In this document: in pieces, positions 9,290 through 13,788 of the stretch
Position numbering within the stretch: the stretch's first letter is position 1
How the letters are laid out: each line of letters opens with the position of its first letter
DNA from: Spyradocola sp050942925
GTDB taxonomy: Bacteria; Bacillota; Clostridia; Christensenellales; UBA1750
DNA length: 13,788 nt
Assembly: GCA_050942925.1 (NCBI GenBank)
Contig: JBMNOF010000050.1
Span: 1-13,788, forward strand
Direction: 5' to 3'
The notes under the pieces: model-generated
Database searches by the model: none
Seen by the model: only the letters and a program-made list of their open reading frames with translations
Told to the model about the DNA's origin: nothing
Program-made: the position numbers and the translations under genes

Positions 9290-10720
9290 ATGTACATTCA
9301 AAACCGCAACCTCTATGTGCCCGAAATCCGCATGGATTTTGAAGACCAGCCGTCCATTGGCCCCGAACCCCAGCTGGTGGAGGTCCGCGAAACGCTCTAT
9401 GCGGACCGCGTCACGACGTGGTATGCGTACGTGCCCACCTGCTATCGGGAGGGAACGGCGCTCCCCCTGGTTCTGCAGATGCACGGCGGGGGTGGGGACG
9501 GGCTTGCCGACGCGCTGGGCACCGATTGGGCCCGGCTGGCCGAGGAGCGCGGCTTCCTCGTGGTCTTCCCCAGCTCCAACCGCTATGGCCGCTGGGAGTG
9601 CGATGAGGCCGACATCGAGACGCTGCGCCGGCTGATCGAGAGCGTCTGTCGGCGGTATACCGTCGACCGCACGCGCATCTACATGCAGGGCATGTCCAAC
9701 GGCGACATGATCACCACGGCCTTTGCCCTGGAGCATCCGGAATTGCTCGCGGCCGTGGGGTACATCGCGGGACCGCTGCCCAAGGAGATGCTGCCCCACA
9801 TGCCCAAGGCGCCCCTGCCCTGCATCCAGATCCGCGGCGAAAAGGACGTGCGCTTTGGCCAGAAGATGGAGTTTGAGCGGGGCGACGTCTACGCCCCGAA
9901 GTCCGCGATGAACGACTTTAGCCGCTGCATGTGGATGCAGGCGAACCATACCGCCCAGGTCCCGCAGATGTTCTTGCAGGGAAAGGACAACTTCTTCGTC
10001 TACAGCGGCCCCTGCGACGTGCTCTATTGGGAGGTCAAGGACATGGGGCATCGCTATCCGGCCAACGTCGCCGCCGTGTTCTGGGATTTCTGCTACTCCG
10101 GTTGGGCCAAGGTGGACGGCAAGAGCGTGCGGCTCTCGCCACGCCGCACGTTCTCCCCGCCGGATTTGCAGTTCGCCGTCGCGGTCGGCGGGCAGGGCGT
10201 GTTCCGGGACGGCGCGGTCGTTCCGTTCACCGTCGGCAGCGAGCCGGACTGCCTGCTGGTGCACCCCGCCCGCCGGGAGGAGGACCCCTACTACGACGTG
10301 GGCGAAATGCAGTTGACACCGGCGGTCTACGTGCCGGTGGAGGCGCTTGCCATCGGCTTTGGAGGCACGTATGCGCTGGAGGAAAACGGCCGCAGCGCCG
10401 TGTTCCACACCGCGGACAACCGGACGGTTCGCTTCCTTCGGGGGCGCGCGGCCGTGTTCGTCGACGGGGAACTCCTTGCGCTCAAGAAGCCCTGTTTTGC
10501 CCGCTTTGGCCTGTTCTTTGTGCCGATTGTGGAGGTCGCTTCGGAGGTGTTCCAGTGCTTTACGGCGGAAACGGACGGCGTGGTCGCGGTCTCCAGCCGC
10601 CCGGTGGAGCTGACGAAGGGCGCGGCCCGCATCCTCGCCCACCAGCTCCACGCCCCGGCTCGCTACCCCGAACCGGACCCCGAAGCGTATTTTGCGCAAA
10701 GAGAGGCAGCGGAGCGCTGA
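9290..10720 (+). CDS. Alpha/beta-hydrolase esterase with C-terminal copper-amine-oxidase-N-like domain
   Basis: A 476-residue protein. Residues about 35-275 form an alpha/beta-hydrolase related to PHB-depolymerase/feruloyl-esterase-type (LpqC-like) enzymes. The oxyanion loop is MHGGGGDG (64-71), nucleophile S136 is in GMSNG, and D186 (RGEKD) and H254 (DMGH) are the likely rest of the triad. Residues about 293-437 resemble the copper-amine-oxidase N-terminal (stalk) domain seen on clostridial surface proteins: VYVPVEALA, then FVDGELL, then FFVPIVEVASEVF. No signal peptide or membrane segment is visible, so it should be cytoplasmic, which is odd for both domains. ATG (9290) is preferred over GTG (9284) because AGGAGG (9274-9279) is ten bases away from it but only four from the GTG. 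It lies 61 bases after the MATE gene and 28 before the next esterase. The substrate is unknown. Confidence 0.88.
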   Translation: MYIQNRNLYVPEIRMDFEDQPSIGPEPQLVEVRETLYADRVTTWYAYVPTCYREGTALPLVLQMHGGGGDGLADALGTDWARLAEERGFLVVFPSSNRYGRWECDEADIETLRRLIESVCRRYTVDRTRIYMQGMSNGDMITTAFALEHPELLAAVGYIAGPLPKEMLPHMPKAPLPCIQIRGEKDVRFGQKMEFERGDVYAPKSAMNDFSRCMWMQANHTAQVPQMFLQGKDNFFVYSGPCDVLYWEVKDMGHRYPANVAAVFWDFCYSGWAKVDGKSVRLSPRRTFSPPDLQFAVAVGGQGVFRDGAVVPFTVGSEPDCLLVHPARREEDPYYDVGEMQLTPAVYVPVEALAIGFGGTYALEENGRSAVFHTADNRTVRFLRGRAAVFVDGELLALKKPCFARFGLFFVPIVEVASEVFQCFTAETDGVVAVSSRPVELTKGAARILAHQLHAPARYPEPDPEAYFAQREAAER

Positions 10721-10748
10721 AGACGAACGAGCGAGAGGAGGCAATCCC

Positions 10749-11519
10749 ATGGCGTTTTACCAACTGATCTTCCCTTCCCAGGTCCTTAAGCGGCAGGCAG
10801 ACGTGCGCATCGCCGCGCCGGACGACCAGGAAGCGGCCCGAAAGACCGTGTACCTGCTCCACGGGGGCGGGGGCGGCGGAGGCGTGGACAACACCGCCTG
10901 GCTCGGCCAGAAGGAGCGGCTGCAGGAATGGGCGGAGACCTATCAAACCGTGTTCCTCATGCCCAGCGCGCCGGACAGCTTCTTTGCCAACACCTGCACG
11001 GGGGTGCGCTATCAGGACTATGTCCTGGAGGAACTCTGCGAGATCCTGCCGAAGCGCCTGCGCATCCCCTGCGGCCGCGAGCGGACGGCGGTGGCGGGCA
11101 TGTCCATGGGAGGCACCGCGGCCTTTCGGCTCGGGATGGCCGCGCCGGAACACTTTGGCGCCATCGCCTGCCTGTGCGCTGGGAACCTCTGGATGTCCCC
11201 GCTGTCCAACACCGTGCACGCCTACGCCGTCCAATCGGTCTTTGGCGTTGCGCGCATTGAGGACATCGAGGGCACGCCGTACGATTTCTTTGTCGACGCC
11301 CTGCGCAACGTGCGCCAGGGGCGCCCGCTGCCCAAGATCTTTCACGCCTGCGGCCGGCAGGACCACGCCCTGGTTCACGCCCGCGCCACGGCCGAGTGGA
11401 TGAAGCAGCACGCCCCGGAATACGACTACACCTATCTGGAACCGGAGACGGGGCGGCATGACGACGCCTTCTGGAGCGCCTGGATGCCCAAGTTCCTGGA
11501 GGCGTTTGCCGCCATGTGA
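10749..11519 (+). CDS. Esterase, tributyrin esterase / esterase D-like
   Basis: A 256-residue alpha/beta-hydrolase of the esterase-D (PF00756-like) type, which hydrolyses short acyl esters such as tributyrin or S-formylglutathione. It begins with the MAFYQLIFPS strand typical of the family. An oxyanion segment YLLHG runs into seven consecutive glycines (39-45), and the nucleophile is S119 in GMSMGG. D205 (CGRQDH) and H237 (TGRHDDAFW) complete the triad. No signal peptide is seen. ATG (10749) has AGGAGG (10736-10741) seven bases upstream; an in-frame ATG at 10692 lies inside the preceding gene and lacks such a site. It is the last gene of the MATE-esterase operon. The product probably acts in the cytoplasm on the same class of ester as its neighbour, but this is inferred from position only. 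Confidence 0.92.
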   Translation: MAFYQLIFPSQVLKRQADVRIAAPDDQEAARKTVYLLHGGGGGGGVDNTAWLGQKERLQEWAETYQTVFLMPSAPDSFFANTCTGVRYQDYVLEELCEILPKRLRIPCGRERTAVAGMSMGGTAAFRLGMAAPEHFGAIACLCAGNLWMSPLSNTVHAYAVQSVFGVARIEDIEGTPYDFFVDALRNVRQGRPLPKIFHACGRQDHALVHARATAEWMKQHAPEYDYTYLEPETGRHDDAFWSAWMPKFLEAFAAM

Positions 11520-11551
11520 TCCCGCAAACAGGCGGTTCCCGCGAAACGAAA

Positions 11552-11579
11552 CGGCGCGCGCTGAATCAAGCGCGCGCCG
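11552..11579 (-). terminator. Terminator hairpin overlapping the 3' end of the MATE-kinase gene
   Basis: CGGCGCGCGCT (11552-11562) pairs perfectly with AGCGCGCGCCG (11569-11579), an 11-bp almost pure GC stem with a six-base loop. The stop codon of the minus-strand MATE-kinase gene (11568-11566) lies in the loop, so one arm encodes its last residues. TTTCGTTTCG follows on the minus strand as a U-rich tail. The plus strand lacks a U-tract, so termination of the esterase operon here is less certain. Confidence 0.75.
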
Positions 11580-13518
11580 CGAGGTATTGGAGGATTTCTT
11601 CCACGGCGGGTTGTATGCCGGCGGAGGAATCCACCACGAGGTCGTAGTTGGCGGGGTCGCCCCAGCGCTTTCCGGAGATGTGGCGGTAGTACGCGGCGCG
11701 GGCCCTGTCGGCGCGGCGGATGTTTTCCTCCGCCTCCTCGCGGGTGTCCCCGTAGACCGCCATGGCTCGAGCGATGCGGGTTTCCCGGTCCGCGCGGATA
11801 AAGATCTTGACCACGTCTTTGTGCTCCCGCAGCACGAAGTCCGCCGCGCGGCCGACGAGCACGCAACTGCCGTTCTCTGCGATCTTTTCCAGGATTTTTT
11901 GCTGGGCAATCACCGCCAGGCGCACGACCCGGGTGCTCAGATACAGGGTGTAGAGGGCCTTGGGCGCGTTGCGGTTGAGGTTGGAGAGAAATTCGCGGTC
12001 CAGCCCGCTCTCCTGCGCGGCCAGGGCCGTCATCTCCTTGTAGTAGAAGGGGATGCTCAGCCGCTGCGCGACCAGGCGGCCGATCTCCTTGCCGGAGGAG
12101 CCGTGCTCGCGGGCGATGGTGAGAATCACGCCCGGATGGGAGGGCTGGAGCACCGGCGAGGGCTGGCTGGGGTCCATCAGGAGGGCGTCCTTTCCGTAGG
12201 GGTGGTCGAGGAACTGCCGGAGAAACAGGAACCCCAGGAGACTGGTCAGCGTCTCGGTGACGGGGAAGGTCATCCAGAACCACGTCAAGCCGAACTGCGC
12301 AAACAGGAAGCCCAGCGGTACGAACAGCACGACCGTCCGCACGACGGTCAGCAGGGAACTCCGACCCGCAGACCCCACGGCCTGGAAAAAGACGGGGAAG
12401 ACCAGCGAGGTCACCATGGGCAGGAAGCTGATGCCAATCCAGTGGAAGCCCACGCGGCCGATCTCCACCACGCGGGGATCGGAGGTGAACACCCGGAGCA
12501 TGGGCGCGGGGATGGTCTCAAAGCAGAGGGTCCCAATCGCCATCAGCGCCAGGCCGAACCGTATGGCGGTCAGCAGGGTCACCTTGCAGCGGTGAATCCG
12601 CCTTGCGGCGTAGTTAAAGCTGACGATGGGCACAATGCAGGTCTGCATGGCGCTCAAGGGGATGAAGAAGAACGTCTGCCACTTATAGTACAGGCCCAGC
12701 GCGGTGACGGCCTGGTCGGAAAAGCCGGAAAGGATCAGATTCAGACCGAAAATGTAAACGGTATAGGCGGACTGCATGAGGATATTGGGAATCCCCAAGC
12801 GGAAGATTTCCGCAATGCGCGGCAGATAGACCTTCCAGGGGGGAGAGACCCGGTAGCCCTTTCGCATCACCACCAGCGCGGCCACCGTCTGGCCCATCAC
12901 GGTGGCCACCGCCGCCCCCGCAATGCCCATCTGCGGGAGGCCAAACAGCCCAAAGATCAGGAGCGGGTCCAGCACGATGTTGGTGAGCGCCCCCAGGATT
13001 TGGGCCACCATGGGGGTCTTCATGTCCCCTTCCGACTGGAGGATTTTCGTCCAGACGCTCTCGAAAAACAGCCCGAAGCTGAACAGGCACACGATGCGCC
13101 CATACGTCACGACCTCTTCTACGACCTTGGGCGAGGGGGAGGACAGGCGCGCGTAGGCGGGCAGGATCAGCCACGTGACCGCGGCGAACACGGCCCACAA
13201 GAGGCCAGCCAGCGGCGTCCCCACCCCCGCAAATTCCTGGGCGTTCTTCCCCTTTCCCAGGCCGAACTGGGCGGACATGGCGGTGTTGATTCCCACGCCC
13301 GTGCCCACCGCCAGTGCCACCATCAAAAGCTGGATGGGGTAGAGGATGGAGAGGGCCGTCAAGCCGGTTTCCGCATACCGGCCCACAAACAGGCTGTCCA
13401 CGATGTTGTACAGCGCCTGAATCAGCTGGGCCAGCATGACGGGCGGGGCAATCCGAAAGAGGATCTTCCAGATCTTTTCCTCTCCGAAGAATTGTGCTTC
13501 CGAACTCGTCGTTTCCAT
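11566..13518 (-). CDS. MATE-family efflux transporter fused to a cytidylate-kinase-like domain
   Basis: A 650-residue protein in one uninterrupted frame. Residues about 12-440 are a complete MepA-like MATE transporter (IAPPVMLAQLIQALYNIVDSLF in helix 1, GVGINTAMS in helix 2). A polar, proline-rich linker (about 441-462) follows. Residues about 463-650 resemble the cytidylate-kinase-like family: strand ILTIAREHGSSGKEIG with a P-loop-like GSSGK (473-477), LAQRL-type helix, VLVGRAAD, IRADRETRIAR, and a closing YDLVVDSS strand. A typical MATE is near 450 residues, so the tail is an added cytosolic domain. The ATG has GGGAGGAA about eight bases upstream, overlapping the stop of the MarR gene 14 bases away, so the two are co-transcribed. 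This mirrors mepR-mepA of Staphylococcus aureus. Whether the domain phosphorylates nucleotides, senses them or modifies the pump's substrate is unknown. Confidence 0.92.
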   Translation of the reverse strand: METTSSEAQFFGEEKIWKILFRIAPPVMLAQLIQALYNIVDSLFVGRYAETGLTALSILYPIQLLMVALAVGTGVGINTAMSAQFGLGKGKNAQEFAGVGTPLAGLLWAVFAAVTWLILPAYARLSSPSPKVVEEVVTYGRIVCLFSFGLFFESVWTKILQSEGDMKTPMVAQILGALTNIVLDPLLIFGLFGLPQMGIAGAAVATVMGQTVAALVVMRKGYRVSPPWKVYLPRIAEIFRLGIPNILMQSAYTVYIFGLNLILSGFSDQAVTALGLYYKWQTFFFIPLSAMQTCIVPIVSFNYAARRIHRCKVTLLTAIRFGLALMAIGTLCFETIPAPMLRVFTSDPRVVEIGRVGFHWIGISFLPMVTSLVFPVFFQAVGSAGRSSLLTVVRTVVLFVPLGFLFAQFGLTWFWMTFPVTETLTSLLGFLFLRQFLDHPYGKDALLMDPSQPSPVLQPSHPGVILTIAREHGSSGKEIGRLVAQRLSIPFYYKEMTALAAQESGLDREFLSNLNRNAPKALYTLYLSTRVVRLAVIAQQKILEKIAENGSCVLVGRAADFVLREHKDVVKIFIRADRETRIARAMAVYGDTREEAEENIRRADRARAAYYRHISGKRWGDPANYDLVVDSSAGIQPAVEEILQYLAARA

Positions 13519-13532
13519 CGTCGTTTTCCTCC

Positions 13533-13788
13533 CTACGCCTCTTCCATGACGGCCTGCAAGGCTTGGTCATACGCGAAGACCGTTTGCACCATGGAGCGGA
13601 TGTTCTCTCTCCCAAAGGCTTCCGCGGCCTGCGCCTCCAGTTGGTTCAGCGCGCGCAGCAGCGGGGCGGCGGACTGCTCGCCCCGCGCGGTGAGCACAAA
13701 GGCCTTTTCCCGGCCCGCGCTGTGTTCCGGGCTCAGTTCCAGGAGGCCGCGCTTCTGCAGGTCCAGGATCACGTGGTTCATGGTCTGG
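13533..13788 (-). CDS. MarR-family transcriptional repressor (5' end beyond window)
   Basis: Only the last 84 codons are visible; the gene runs off the right edge. The first visible residues QTMNHVILDLQKRGLLEL match the recognition helix and start of the wing of MarR proteins. The wing follows (SAGREKAFVLTARG), and then C-terminal helices that form the dimer interface (RALNQLEAQAAEAF and onward). It precedes the MATE-kinase gene by 14 bases on the same strand, the order found in mepR-mepA, where the MarR protein represses the pump and releases DNA on binding drugs. The promoter and N-terminus are outside the window. Confidence 0.88.
   Translation of the reverse strand, partial: QTMNHVILDLQKRGLLELSPEHSAGREKAFVLTARGEQSAAPLLRALNQLEAQAAEAFGRENIRSMVQTVFAYDQALQAVMEEA

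Noticed and set aside
7837..9297. A 486-codon minus-strand frame opposite the MATE gene
   Set aside because: Charged, low-complexity antisense translation opposite a clear 12-helix transporter.
7758..9635. A 625-codon frame overlapping the MATE gene and start of the esterase
   Set aside because: Out of frame with two well-supported genes; the translation has no membrane helices or known motifs.
10863..10882. Glycine-codon-rich tract as a possible phase-variable repeat
   Set aside because: The G runs are only about five bases long and interrupted by C, and the residues fit the oxyanion-loop glycines of the esterase, so slippage is not well supported.
10560..11909. A 449-codon minus-strand frame spanning the esterase and the end of the MATE-kinase gene
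   Set aside because: It overlaps two genes with intact motifs and crosses the terminator hairpin; no domain is recognisable.

Overview
The window is a dense, GC-rich stretch (about 60% or more GC by eye) carrying nine complete protein-coding genes and one truncated at the right edge. Strong AGGAGG-type ribosome-binding sites, TTG and GTG starts (ftsH, the calcium ATPase), a MarR-MATE pair laid out like mepR-mepA, and a MerR/GyrI regulator beside a MATE pump all suggest a high-GC member of the Firmicutes (Bacillota), probably a gut-type Clostridia/Christensenellales-like organism. The taxonomy is inference. No RNA genes, insertion sequences, CRISPR arrays or phage genes were seen. No gene-free gap exceeds about 200 bases.

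Layout, left to right. (1) 1-188: AT-rich control region with two facing promoter-like elements and a cluster of TGTCA/TGACA half-sites. (2) 189-908 (+): HAD-type phosphatase. It converges on (3) 958-3570 (-): type IIA P-type calcium ATPase, which ends at an intrinsic terminator (912-941); its promoter overlaps two nested palindromes. (4) 3773-4831 (+): uncharacterised protein that looks like a radical-SAM/SPASM fold without the cluster cysteines, followed 33 bases later by (5) ftsH 4865-6751 (+). (6) 6802-7656 (-): MerR-family regulator with a GyrI-like ligand domain, divergent from (7) a MATE exporter 7852-9228 (+). That exporter is followed by two serine esterases, (8) 9290-10720 and (9) 10749-11519, with gaps of 61 and 28 bases and no terminator between. 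(10) 11566-13518 (-): MATE exporter fused to a cytidylate-kinase-like domain, preceded in the same transcript by (11) the 3' part of a MarR-family repressor gene, 13533 to the window edge.

How it works together (inference). The right half holds two regulated MATE efflux units that meet tail to tail. The first is a BmrR-like sensor facing a promoter with the 19-bp spacer typical of MerR activation. That promoter would drive a pump plus two cytoplasmic esterases, consistent with a sense, hydrolyse and export response to an ester-containing toxic compound. The second is a mepRA-like MarR/MATE unit whose pump carries a cytosolic nucleotide-kinase-like domain. The left half looks like housekeeping: calcium export, membrane proteolysis and a phosphatase. 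The most unusual items are the MATE-kinase fusion, the pump-esterase operon under a MerR-type promoter, the esterase with a C-terminal copper-amine-oxidase-N-like domain, and the cluster-less radical-SAM-like protein upstream of ftsH.
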